Origin: Atlantibacter sp032075065
GTDB lineage: Bacteria; Pseudomonadota; Gammaproteobacteria; Enterobacterales; Enterobacteriaceae
Length of the DNA: 21,058 bases
Reading direction: 5' to 3'
NCBI RefSeq assembly: GCF_032075065.1
Contig: NZ_DAMAZC010000056.1
Span: 1 to 21,058, forward strand
The stretch's first letter is position 1, and each line of letters starts with the position of its first letter. Below are positions 14,483-21,058 of the stretch, one piece after another. The notes under the pieces were generated by a model. That model was not told the DNA's origin, made no database searches, and saw only the letters and a program-made list of their open reading frames with translations. A program made the position numbers and the translations under genes.

Positions 14483-16528
14483 ATGAACACATTTCTTAAG
14501 CTTACCGCTGCGGGCCTGTTATTGTTAGCAGGCCATGCGGTGGCTGTTGAGGACATCACCAAAGCGTCGCAAATTCCGGTGTTGAAGGAAGAGACGCAGC
14601 ACGCGACGGTGAGCGAGCGCGTCACCTCGCGCTTCACCCGTTCCCATTATCGTCAGTTCGATCTGGACGGCGCATTTTCCGCCAAAATCTTTGACCGCTA
14701 TCTGAATTTGCTGGATTACAGCCATAACGTGCTGTTGGCCAGCGATGTGGAAGAGTATGCGAAGCAGAAAAATGTGCTGGGCGATGAGCTGCGCACCGGC
14801 AAGCTCACGGTCTTTTACGATCTGTATAATCTGGCGCAAAAACGCCGCTTCGAGCGCTTTCAGTACGCACTGAAAGTGCTTGAGCGTCCGATGGATTTTA
14901 CCGGCAACGACACTTACGAGCTGGATCGCAGTAAAGCGCCGTGGCCGAAAACGGAAGCGGAGCTCGACAGGTTATGGGACAGCAAAGTCAAATATGACGA
15001 GCTGAGCCTGAAACTGACCGGTAAAACGGATAAAGAGATCCGCGAAACCCTGACCAAACGGTATAAATTCGCGATTCGCCGCCTGGCGCAAACCAACAGC
15101 GAAGACGTTTTTTCGCTGGCGATGACCGCCTTCGCGCACGAAATCGATCCGCATACCAACTACCTTTCGCCGCGCAACACCGAGCAGTTCAATACCGAAA
15201 TGAGCCTGTCTCTGGAAGGGATTGGCGCGGTGCTGCAAATGGATGACGACTACACCGTGATTAATTCCATGGTGGCAGGCGGCCCGGCAGCAAAAAGCAA
15301 AGCCATTACCGTGGGCGACCGCATTGTCGGCGTCGGCCAAACCGGGCAGGCGATGCAGGACGTGATCGGCTGGCGACTCGACGACGTCGTGGCGCTGATC
15401 AAAGGCCCGAAAGGCAGCAAGGTGCGCCTAGAGATTTTACCTGCGGGTAAAGGCACCAAAACCCGCACGGTAACGCTGACCCGCGAACGCATTCGCCTGG
15501 AAGATCGCGCGGTGAAAATGATCGTAAAAACCGTCGGCAAGCAGAAAGTCGGCGTGCTGGATATCCCGGGTTTCTACGTGGGCTTAACGGATGACGTGAA
15601 GGTCCAGTTGCAGAAGCTCGAGAAACAGAATGTCAGTGCGGTGATTATCGATCTGCGCACCAACGGCGGCGGAGCGCTGACCGAAGCGGTATCGCTCTCC
15701 GGTCTGTTTATCCCGAGCGGCCCGGTGGTGCAGGTGCGCGATAACAACGGCAAAGTGCGTGAAGACAGCGACACCGACGGCGTAGTTTATTACAAAGGGC
15801 CGCTGGTCGTCATGGTTGACCGCTTTAGCGCCTCGGCGTCGGAAATCTTCGCCGCTGCGATGCAGGATTATGGCCGTGCGTTGATTGTCGGGGAGCCGAC
15901 CTTCGGTAAAGGTACCGTTCAGCAATTCCGTTCGCTGAACCGCATTTACGATCAGATGCTGCGTCCGGAATGGCCTGCTCTCGGCTCAGTACAGTACACC
16001 ATTCAGAAGTTTTACCGTGTGAATGGCGGCAGTACCCAGCGCAAGGGCGTGACCCCGGATATCATCATGCCGACCGGCAATGAAGAGACCGAAACCGGCG
16101 AGAAGTTTGAAGATAATGCGCTGCCCTGGGATAGCGTCGATGCGGCCACCTACGTCAAATCCGGTAACTTAACGCCGTTTGGCCCGGAATTGCTCAAAGC
16201 GCACGATGAACGCATCGCCAAAGATCCTGAGTTCCAGTACATCATCAAGGACATCGCTCGCTACAATGCTCTGAAGGAGAAGCGTAACTTCATCTCTTTG
16301 AACCTGCTGCAGCGTGAAAAAGAGAACGACGAAGACGACGCGACTCGCCTGGCGCGGATTAACGACCGTTTCAAACGCGAAGGCAAACCGCCGCTGAAGA
16401 AACTGGACGATCTGCCGAAGGATTATCAGGAGCCGGATCCGTATCTTGATGAAACCGTCCATATCGCGCTGGACCTGGCGAAACTGGATAAAGCGAAACC
16501 CGCTGAACAGCCCGCCGCAAGTAAGTAA
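14483..16528 (+). CDS. prc: Prc (Tsp), periplasmic tail-specific protease
   Basis: 681 residues (E. coli 682). Residues 1-21 are a Sec signal peptide with cleavage after AVA. A helical region, a PDZ domain (about 235-320, around LSLEGIGAVLQM) and the S41 peptidase domain follow. The catalytic Ser lies in DRFSASASEIF (about 451) and Lys in PTFGKGTVQ (about 476). It degrades periplasmic proteins with nonpolar C-termini, trims penicillin-binding protein 3 and, with the adaptor NlpI, controls the hydrolase MepS. I chose ATG 14483 since only this start gives the signal peptide; an upstream ATG in frame lies within proQ. It ends at a strong terminator. Confidence 0.96.
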   Translation: MNTFLKLTAAGLLLLAGHAVAVEDITKASQIPVLKEETQHATVSERVTSRFTRSHYRQFDLDGAFSAKIFDRYLNLLDYSHNVLLASDVEEYAKQKNVLGDELRTGKLTVFYDLYNLAQKRRFERFQYALKVLERPMDFTGNDTYELDRSKAPWPKTEAELDRLWDSKVKYDELSLKLTGKTDKEIRETLTKRYKFAIRRLAQTNSEDVFSLAMTAFAHEIDPHTNYLSPRNTEQFNTEMSLSLEGIGAVLQMDDDYTVINSMVAGGPAAKSKAITVGDRIVGVGQTGQAMQDVIGWRLDDVVALIKGPKGSKVRLEILPAGKGTKTRTVTLTRERIRLEDRAVKMIVKTVGKQKVGVLDIPGFYVGLTDDVKVQLQKLEKQNVSAVIIDLRTNGGGALTEAVSLSGLFIPSGPVVQVRDNNGKVREDSDTDGVVYYKGPLVVMVDRFSASASEIFAAAMQDYGRALIVGEPTFGKGTVQQFRSLNRIYDQMLRPEWPALGSVQYTIQKFYRVNGGSTQRKGVTPDIIMPTGNEETETGEKFEDNALPWDSVDAATYVKSGNLTPFGPELLKAHDERIAKDPEFQYIIKDIARYNALKEKRNFISLNLLQREKENDEDDATRLARINDRFKREGKPPLKKLDDLPKDYQEPDPYLDETVHIALDLAKLDKAKPAEQPAASK

Positions 16529-16534
16529 TTCTCC

Positions 16535-16565
16535 AACAGGCACAAGAAATTGTGCCTGTTTTTTT
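16535..16565 (+). terminator. Intrinsic terminator of proQ-prc
   Basis: An 11-bp perfect stem AACAGGCACAA/TTGTGCCTGTT (16535-16545 and 16550-16560) with a GAAA tetraloop is followed by a T-run to 16565. It starts 6 bp after the prc stop and separates htpX into its own unit. Confidence 0.93.
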
Positions 16566-16603
16566 ACCTGCCTCTGTTTCCCGTAAGAAGAATGCGACAA
16601 AAT

Positions 16604-16618
16604 GTAAAGTTACGTATT
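16604..16618 (+). promoter_or_regulatory. Candidate CpxR box of htpX
   Basis: GTAAA-GTTAC-GTATT fits the CpxR pattern of two GTAAA half-sites spaced by five bases, with two mismatches in the second. htpX is a known Cpx target in E. coli, where membrane-protein stress induces it. The site is about 100 bp before the start. Confidence 0.5.
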
Positions 16619-16643
16619 TTTAGTAACTTGGCGATGTTTCAGG

Positions 16644-16671
16644 CTTGAAAACAGCACGTTTAGCCATACGA
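16644..16671 (+). promoter_or_regulatory. Candidate sigma-32 (heat shock) promoter of htpX
   Basis: CTTGAAA (16644-16650) and CCATACGA (16664-16671) are 13 bp apart, close to the sigma-32 consensus CTTGAAA and CCCCATNT. htpX is heat-inducible in E. coli. The predicted start would give a leader of about 45 nt. Confidence 0.55.
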
Positions 16672-16720
16672 TGTGAGTAATCGCATAACGCGACTGTTAA
16701 ATTGAGGTTAAAAGAAAATT

Positions 16721-17602
16721 ATGATGCGTATCGCGCTTTTCCTGTTAACTAACCTGGCGGTCATGGTCGTTTTCGGCCTGGTGCTTAGCCTGACAGGGAT
16801 TCAGTCCAGCAGCGTTCAGGGCTTGCTGATTATGGCGCTGTTATTTGGTTTTGGCGGTTCGTTTGTTTCCTTGTTGATGTCGAAGTGGATGGCGCTGCGT
16901 GCCGTGGGCGGGGAAGTCATTGAACAACCCCGTAACGCCACCGAGCGCTGGCTAATGGACACCGTCGCGCAGCAGTCGCGCCAGGCGGGCATTGCAATGC
17001 CACAGGTGGCGATCTATCACGCGCCGGACATTAACGCCTTTGCCACCGGCGCGCGTCGTGATGCTTCGCTGGTTGCGGTGAGCACCGGTCTGCTGCAAAA
17101 CATGAGCCGTGATGAAGCCGAAGCGGTAATCGCCCATGAAATCAGCCACATCGCCAATGGCGATATGGTGACCATGACGCTGATCCAGGGCGTGGTGAAC
17201 ACCTTCGTTATCTTTATTTCACGTATCATCGCGCAAATTGCCTCGGGCTTTTTGTCCGGCAACCGCGATGACGGCGAGCAGAGTAACGGCAACCCGCTGA
17301 TCTATTTCGCGGTAGCGACCGTGCTGGAGCTGGTGTTTGGTATTCTGGCGAGCATTATTACCATGTGGTTCTCCCGCTACCGTGAATTCCACGCTGACGC
17401 GGGCTCCGCGAAACTGGTGGGCCGCGAGAAAATGATCGCCGCGCTGCAGCGCCTGAAAACCAGTTACGAGCCGCAGGAGGCCAGCAGCATGATGGCGTTT
17501 TGCATCAACGGGAAATCAAAATCGCTGAGCGAGCTGTTTATGACCCACCCGCCGCTGGATAAACGTATTGAAGCCCTGCGTAGCGGGCAGTATCTGAATT
17601 AA
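16721..17602 (+). CDS. htpX: HtpX, inner-membrane zinc metalloprotease
   Basis: 293 residues, the same length as E. coli HtpX and very close to it. It is an M48 protease that removes damaged or misassembled membrane proteins together with FtsH. Two membrane helices lie at the N-terminus (about 3-25 and 33-53). The zinc site is HEISH at 139-143 with Glu222 in REFHADAGS as third ligand and Glu140 as catalytic base. Two more hydrophobic segments follow (about 155-178 and 193-216). The start MMRIALFL matches the known protein. It is transcribed alone between two terminators, with predicted Cpx and heat-shock control. Confidence 0.96.
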   Translation: MMRIALFLLTNLAVMVVFGLVLSLTGIQSSSVQGLLIMALLFGFGGSFVSLLMSKWMALRAVGGEVIEQPRNATERWLMDTVAQQSRQAGIAMPQVAIYHAPDINAFATGARRDASLVAVSTGLLQNMSRDEAEAVIAHEISHIANGDMVTMTLIQGVVNTFVIFISRIIAQIASGFLSGNRDDGEQSNGNPLIYFAVATVLELVFGILASIITMWFSRYREFHADAGSAKLVGREKMIAALQRLKTSYEPQEASSMMAFCINGKSKSLSELFMTHPPLDKRIEALRSGQYLN

Positions 17603-17623
17603 TCTTTCTGAGAGTAAAAAAAA

Positions 17624-17647
17624 AGCGTGCCGGGGCACGCTTTTTTT
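17624..17647. terminator. Bidirectional terminator between htpX and yebQ
   Basis: Stem AGCGTGC/GCACGCT (17624-17630 and 17635-17641) with loop CGGG, followed by T7 on the plus strand and preceded by A9, which gives a T-run on the minus strand. It serves both convergent genes. The plus-strand T-run overlaps the yebQ stop codon. Confidence 0.9.
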
Positions 17648-19016
17648 ATGCGGCGGATTTACCCGTCGAGATGCGTAACATACTCACCAGAGCGGCCAGC
17701 GTCGCCAGTATTCCGGCCAGCATTAAAGAGGCGTGCTCCCCGCTGCCGCTGAAGTGGGTAAACATTAACGCCACCAGCGCCGCCCCGGTGCTCTGGCCCA
17801 GCAGTCGCGCGGTGCCCAGCATTCCGCTGGCTCCCCCGCTGCGGTTGCGCGGCGCGGCGGAGATAATGGTGTGGTTGTTGGGCGACTGGAACAGCCCAAA
17901 CCCGGCGCCGCACAGCACCATGCGCCAGATGATATCCACATCGCTCGGATTCGCCGGTAAATACGCCAGGCCAAACAGACCTACCGCCATCACCGCCAGA
18001 CCAATGCCGCCCAGCAGCCCGGCGTGAACACGCTCGACCAGATACCCGGACAGCGGCGCGACCACCATGGTTGCCAGCGGCCAGGGTGTCAGCAACAGAC
18101 CGGTTTGCACTTCGCTCAGCCCGAGTGTGGTTTGCATAAAGAATGGCAGCGATACCAGCGCCAGCATCTGCGCAGTGAACGAGCAAATCGAGGTGCCGAT
18201 AGAGAGGGAAAACAGCGGGATGCGCAGTAAATCCACCGGCAGCAGCGGAACCGGCAAGCGCAATTGACGACGAACAAAGGCGGTGCCAATCACCAGCAAT
18301 GCGACCAGCTGCGCCGCAAGCAGCCAGTTAAAATTGCCCTGGGCGTAATTACCCAGCGCGGTAATCAGCAGGCCGAAGGTGAGGGCGTTCATCACGGCGC
18401 TCGGCAGGTCGAAACGCTGCTGCGATTTATGGGTATTAGCCGGTAAATAGCGCAGCGCCAGCACCAACGCAATCAGGCCGAGCGGGATATTAATCAAGAA
18501 CAGCCAGTGCCAGGTCGCCACGGATAAAATCGCGGCGGCAATAGTGGGCCCTGCTGCGGCAGAGGCGGCGACGATCAGCGAGTTGATCCCCATACCCCGG
18601 CCCAGATGGCGTTGCGGGTAAATCATGCGGATCAATGCCGTGTTGACGCTCATCAGCGCCGCGCCGCCAAACCCCTGCAGGATGCGCATGATGGTAAGCA
18701 TCTCCAGAGTACGCGACAGCGCGCACAACAGCGAGGCGAGGGTGAAAACTACCAGGCCGTACTGATAAATGCGGCGGTAGCCAAACATATCGCCCAGGAA
18801 AGAGAGCGTCAAAAGCGACGTGACAATGGCGATTTGGTAAGCGTTAATAATCCAGATACTGCTGGCCGGCGAGGCGTTTAACTCATGGGCGATAGTGGGC
18901 AGCGCCACGTTCGCGATAGTGCCGTCAAGCACCGCCATCATTATCCCGATAGCGATGGTCAGAATGGCGCCGTAGCGCTGGGGGATGGGTAATCCATCAG
19001 AAACCGTTTTTTCCAT
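17646..19016 (-). CDS. yebQ: YebQ, DHA2-type major facilitator transporter
   Basis: 456 residues (E. coli 457) with about 14 hydrophobic segments, typical of the DHA2 drug:H+ antiporter family. Family motifs are visible: MAVLDGTIANVALPTI in the first helix and FLGDMFGYRRIY in the loop between helices 2 and 3. It is a predicted proton-coupled exporter in the inner membrane; no substrate is established as far as I know. The gene is convergent with htpX and divergent from kdgR across 196 bp. The start MEKTVSDGLPIPQRYG aligns with the E. coli protein. Confidence 0.93.
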   Translation of the reverse strand: MEKTVSDGLPIPQRYGAILTIAIGIMMAVLDGTIANVALPTIAHELNASPASSIWIINAYQIAIVTSLLTLSFLGDMFGYRRIYQYGLVVFTLASLLCALSRTLEMLTIMRILQGFGGAALMSVNTALIRMIYPQRHLGRGMGINSLIVAASAAAGPTIAAAILSVATWHWLFLINIPLGLIALVLALRYLPANTHKSQQRFDLPSAVMNALTFGLLITALGNYAQGNFNWLLAAQLVALLVIGTAFVRRQLRLPVPLLPVDLLRIPLFSLSIGTSICSFTAQMLALVSLPFFMQTTLGLSEVQTGLLLTPWPLATMVVAPLSGYLVERVHAGLLGGIGLAVMAVGLFGLAYLPANPSDVDIIWRMVLCGAGFGLFQSPNNHTIISAAPRNRSGGASGMLGTARLLGQSTGAALVALMFTHFSGSGEHASLMLAGILATLAALVSMLRISTGKSAA

Positions 19017-19135
19017 TAACTGTGCCGCTCAAAAAGAAAGTCAGGAGCCGTAAACCGACTACTTTAGCCTGAAAAGCGGCGTCAGGGATAATTAAGTGTT
19101 GCGTCGCAGATTTATAACGCCAACTCATAGATACA

Positions 19136-19164
19136 TTGCGGCGACAGGGCCAGCTCCTTATAAT
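19136..19164 (+). promoter_or_regulatory. Probable kdgR promoter
   Basis: TTGCGG (19136-19141) and a consensus TATAAT (19159-19164) are 17 bp apart, about 48 bp before the kdgR start. I see no clear KdgR operator over it. Confidence 0.55.
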
Positions 19165-19212
19165 AAAAACCGGTTCTAATTTTTATAAAACAAATGCGAT
19201 CTGAGGTGATGA

Positions 19213-20004
19213 ATGGCAATCGCAGATTTGGATAAACAGCCTGATTCTGTTTCATCTGTGTTGAAAGTTTTCGGTATTTTGCAGGCGTTGGGCGAAGAGC
19301 GTGAAATTGGCATCACCGAGTTATCCCAACGCGTAATGATGTCAAAAAGCACGGTTTACCGCTTTTTGCAGACTATGAAATCCTTAGGATATGTGGCCCA
19401 GGAAGGGGAGTCCGAAAAATATTCCCTCACGCTGAAACTGTTTGAGTTAGGCGCTAAAGCGTTGCAGAACGTCGATCTGATTCGCAGCGCGGATATCCAG
19501 ATGCGTGAACTGTCTAACCTGACAAAAGAGACAATCCACCTGGGCACGTTGGATGAAGACAGCATTGTCTACATCCACAAAATCGACTCAATGTATAACC
19601 TGCGCATGTATTCCCGCGTTGGCCGCCGCAACCCGCTGTACAGCACCGCAATTGGTAAAGTATTACTGGCATGGCGCGACCGCGAAGAGGTTAAGCAAAT
19701 TCTCTCTGAAGTGGAATATAAGCAGAGCACCCCGCGCACCGTGACCAGCACTGAAGCGCTGTTGCCGGTGTTGGATATGGTACGCGAGCAGGGTTTTGGC
19801 GAAGATAATGAAGAGCAGGAAGAAGGGCTGCGCTGCATCGCGGTGCCGGTGTTCGACCGCTTTGGTTTTGTCATTGCCGGCCTGAGTATCTCTTTCCCGA
19901 CGCTGCGCTTCTCTGAAGAGCGTCTGCACGAGTACGTCGCCATGCTGCACGGCGCGGCGCGGAAAATTTCCGAACAACTGGGTTACAACGACTACCCGTT
20001 CTGA
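19213..20004 (+). CDS. kdgR: KdgR, IclR-family repressor of pectin/ketodeoxygluconate catabolism
   Basis: 263 residues, the same length as E. coli KdgR and nearly identical in large parts. The N-terminal winged helix-turn-helix covers about 13-75 (ITELSQRVMMSKSTVYRFL). The C-terminal IclR effector domain binds 2-keto-3-deoxygluconate, which releases the repressor from genes for uptake and breakdown of hexuronates and, in pectinolytic relatives, pectate lyases. A TGAGGTGATGA ribosome-binding region precedes the ATG. It is divergent from yebQ and ends at a hairpin shared with convergent yobH. Confidence 0.96.
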   Translation: MAIADLDKQPDSVSSVLKVFGILQALGEEREIGITELSQRVMMSKSTVYRFLQTMKSLGYVAQEGESEKYSLTLKLFELGAKALQNVDLIRSADIQMRELSNLTKETIHLGTLDEDSIVYIHKIDSMYNLRMYSRVGRRNPLYSTAIGKVLLAWRDREEVKQILSEVEYKQSTPRTVTSTEALLPVLDMVREQGFGEDNEEQEEGLRCIAVPVFDRFGFVIAGLSISFPTLRFSEERLHEYVAMLHGAARKISEQLGYNDYPF

Positions 20005-20009
20005 TGATC

Positions 20010-20034
20010 AACCGCAGCCCAGGCTGCGGTTTCG
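20010..20034 (+). terminator. kdgR terminator
   Basis: A 9-bp stem AACCGCAGC/GCTGCGGTT (20010-20018 and 20023-20031) with loop CCAG, 5 bp after the kdgR stop, followed by TTCGTTAATT. The tail is only moderately T-rich. On the minus strand the tail is poor, so it serves mainly kdgR. Confidence 0.75.
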
Positions 20035-20271
20035 TTAATTTTCGATGACGGTTTCGCTTTTGCGCAGCAGCGGGCATTGCGAAATCCCGACAATTCCACT
20101 TTCCGAATGAATAAACTGTGCGGTCACAATTTGCCTGGCCGTCACATATTTGCATTGCAATCCCAGACCCGCCACGTTGTTATGGCTGCCGATTAAAATC
20201 CCGTAGCCGCTGAACAACAGCGCCAGCCACAGGATTGCCGCCACGGCGATCAAGCGGATAATCAATCGCAT
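20035..20271 (-). CDS. yobH: YobH, small membrane-anchored or exported protein of unknown function
   Basis: 78 residues (E. coli YobH 79), with clear similarity over the whole length. The N-terminus MRLIIRLIAVAAILWLALLFSGYG is a signal peptide or membrane anchor. The remainder would lie in the periplasm and holds two cysteines (in LQCKYV and SQCPLL) that may form a disulfide. I chose ATG 20271 because it has a GGAGAG ribosome-binding site and matches the known protein. It is convergent with kdgR and divergent from mgrB. Function unknown. Confidence 0.9.
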   Translation of the reverse strand: MRLIIRLIAVAAILWLALLFSGYGILIGSHNNVAGLGLQCKYVTARQIVTAQFIHSESGIVGISQCPLLRKSETVIEN

Positions 20272-20372
20272 ATATCTCTCCTCGTTTGGGTGCGCTATCC
20301 AGCATGCCAGCTCAGGCCTGATTCTCAATCTGATGTTTCTTAATTGCCCGGGTTATTAGTAGCGTGATGATT

Positions 20373-20396
20373 GGTTTAAGATCCGCGTGCTAATCT
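20373..20396 (+). promoter_or_regulatory. Candidate PhoP-activated promoter of mgrB
   Basis: A PhoP half-site GGTTTA (20373-20378) lies 12 bp before a TAATCT -10 (20391-20396), the usual PhoP class II spacing. The second hexamer expected 11 bp upstream (GCGTGA) is poor. mgrB is a well-known PhoP target in enterobacteria. The predicted leader is about 25 nt. Confidence 0.5.
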
Positions 20397-20427
20397 GGCT
20401 GGAATATGAGTCAAACTGGAGTTGTCA

Positions 20428-20571
20428 GTGAAAAAAGTGAAATGGGCACTACTGATCGTTGCGTTGCTGTTGGGTCTGATTTTATGGGCGCAAATGTTGA
20501 ATGTGATCTGCGATCAGGATGTTCAGTTCTTTAGCGGAATTTGCGTGATTAACAAATATATTCCGTGGTAA
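20428..20571 (+). CDS. mgrB: MgrB, small membrane feedback inhibitor of PhoQ
   Basis: 47 residues starting at GTG, with a GGAG ribosome-binding site. The N-terminus is basic (KKVKW), residues 6-24 form one membrane helix, and the periplasmic tail CDQDVQFFSGIC is the conserved family core with C28 and C39. The protein binds the sensor kinase PhoQ and lowers PhoP activation. Loss of MgrB raises PhoPQ-driven lipid A modification and gives polymyxin resistance in Klebsiella and relatives. Here the gene is complete, without an insertion or premature stop. Position 16 is Gly, where E. coli has a Cys. It was too short for standard open-frame lists. Confidence 0.95.
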   Translation: MKKVKWALLIVALLLGLILWAQMLNVICDQDVQFFSGICVINKYIPW

Positions 20572-20643
20572 ATGTTTTTTGCATTGCCGATGTGATCGCG
20601 GTCGTCCGGTGCTACACTACTGCGCTTTACTGAGGTGGTTTTT

Positions 20644-20931
20644 ATGAATGACATGATCAATTCCGGTGCGCTTAATCTTGCATCGATGGCGTTCTCTTTA
20701 CTGGTACTGGTGATTGGGTTAGTGGTGTGGTTTTTCGTCAATCGCGCCAGTGTTAAGGCCAATGAGCAGATCGCGCTGCTGGAGGCGTTGCTTGAACAGC
20801 AAAAGCGCCAGACGGTGCTGTTACGCCGCATCTGTGAAGCCAATGAACCAGAACAGCAAGTTGAAGAAGCGCCAGCACAGTCCCAGAAAGACGAAGATGA
20901 CGGATTTATTCGTCTGGTCGCCGAACGTTAA
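20644..20931 (+). CDS. yebO: YebO, single-pass membrane protein of unknown function
   Basis: 95 residues, equal to E. coli YebO. One membrane helix (about 11-36, with SLLVLVIGLVVWFFVNRAS) is followed by a cytoplasmic coiled coil (NEQIALLEALLEQQKRQTVLLRRI) and an acidic tail ending FIRLVAER. ATG 20644 is preferred over the in-frame ATG 20635 since it matches the family and is preceded by GAGG. In E. coli it lies upstream of yobF-cspC. Function unknown. Confidence 0.92.
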   Translation: MNDMINSGALNLASMAFSLLVLVIGLVVWFFVNRASVKANEQIALLEALLEQQKRQTVLLRRICEANEPEQQVEEAPAQSQKDEDDGFIRLVAER

Positions 20932-20983
20932 GGTTTCCTTTCATTGCTAAAGGTCATGCTGCGTGGTCGGGAAAAATCCCTGG

Positions 20984-20989
20984 TACGAT
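20984..20989 (+). promoter_or_regulatory. Possible -10 of the yobF-cspC promoter
   Basis: TGG-TACGAT is an extended -10-like site after yebO, with a weak -35. Gene order in E. coli places yobF-cspC next. Transcription would begin near 20996, about 14 bp before the insertion sequence. Confidence 0.3.
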
Positions 20990-21009
20990 CCCTCGCAGCC
21001 AACCGTTAG

Positions 21010-21058
21010 GGAAGGTGCGAATAAGCGGGGAAATTCTTCTCGGCTGACTCAGTCATTT
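21010..21058. mobile_element. End of an IS5-family insertion sequence (IS5/ISKpn26-like), cut by the window edge
   Basis: From 21010 the sequence GGAAGGTGCGAATAAG is, as I recall, the terminal inverted repeat of the IS5/ISKpn26 group, and the following bases to 21058 also fit that element's end. It is preceded by TTAG (21006-21009), the YTAR 4-bp target that IS5 duplicates. By memory of the element, this is the end near the 3' side of the transposase gene, so the transposase would read toward yebO. Only 49 bp are visible, so the exact element cannot be named. Confidence 0.85.

Noticed and set aside
17659..18186. 175-residue minus-strand frame inside yebQ
   Set aside because: Alternative frame of yebQ with Ala/Gly/Arg-rich composition; the transporter frame has the helices and motifs.
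19165..19212. KdgR operator for autoregulation before kdgR
   Set aside because: The A+T-rich leader lacks the TGAAAC/GTTTCA-type dyad of KdgR sites.
1..21058. CRISPR array, tRNA or rRNA gene
   Set aside because: No regularly spaced repeats with unique spacers and no tRNA or rRNA sequence were recognised on either strand.

Overview
This is a chromosomal window from a member of the Enterobacteriaceae. The host gene order pphA-yebW-yebV-rsmF-letB-letA-msrC-proQ-prc-htpX-yebQ-kdgR-yobH-mgrB-yebO is that of Escherichia coli K-12 read in reverse complement. The proteins are close to, but clearly different from, the K-12 ones. An Enterobacter/Leclercia/Lelliottia/Citrobacter-like genus fits; I cannot fix the genus from the sequence alone. 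All family comparisons are from memory; no search was run.

Bases 1 to about 5450 are the right-hand end of a prophage. In order they hold the 3' end of a phage structural gene, a terminator, a long tail fibre gene with a lambda-Stf-like Ala/Ser/Asn-rich segment and lectin-like receptor-binding domains, a small unknown gene, a second fibre/spike gene ending in a self-cleaving S74 chaperone domain, and an SOS-controlled umuDC cassette behind a textbook LexA box. After umuC comes about 200 bp with an inverted repeat and helically phased short direct repeats. It ends in a sequence that I recognise as the 3' half of the terminator of the small RNA SdsR (RyeB). I read this as the prophage attachment site in the sdsR/ryeA locus. 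The integrase and the second att site would lie to the left of the window.

From about 5450 to 5870 is host flank without a convincing gene, apart from a possible short sRNA ending in a strong bidirectional terminator. A small GNAT acetyltransferase, absent at this place in K-12, is divergent from the protein phosphatase gene pphA. There follow on the minus strand yebW, yebV, rsmF (16S rRNA m5C methyltransferase) and letAB (inter-membrane lipid transport). On the plus strand are msrC (free Met-R-sulfoxide reductase), proQ-prc (RNA chaperone and periplasmic protease) and htpX (membrane protease). yebQ (MFS transporter) is on the minus strand, kdgR (IclR repressor) plus, yobH minus, and mgrB (PhoQ feedback inhibitor) and yebO plus. 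Several genes concern envelope homeostasis: letAB, prc, htpX and mgrB.

The last 49 bp are the terminal inverted repeat and flank of an IS5-family element, inserted after a TTAG target just downstream of yebO, in what should be the leader of yobF-cspC. The window stops inside the element. mgrB itself is intact. No wholly new system is evident. The strongest leads are the sdsR-embedded att site, the IS5-like insertion near mgrB/cspC, the concentric inverted repeats before proQ, the fibre-gene architecture and the candidate sRNA.
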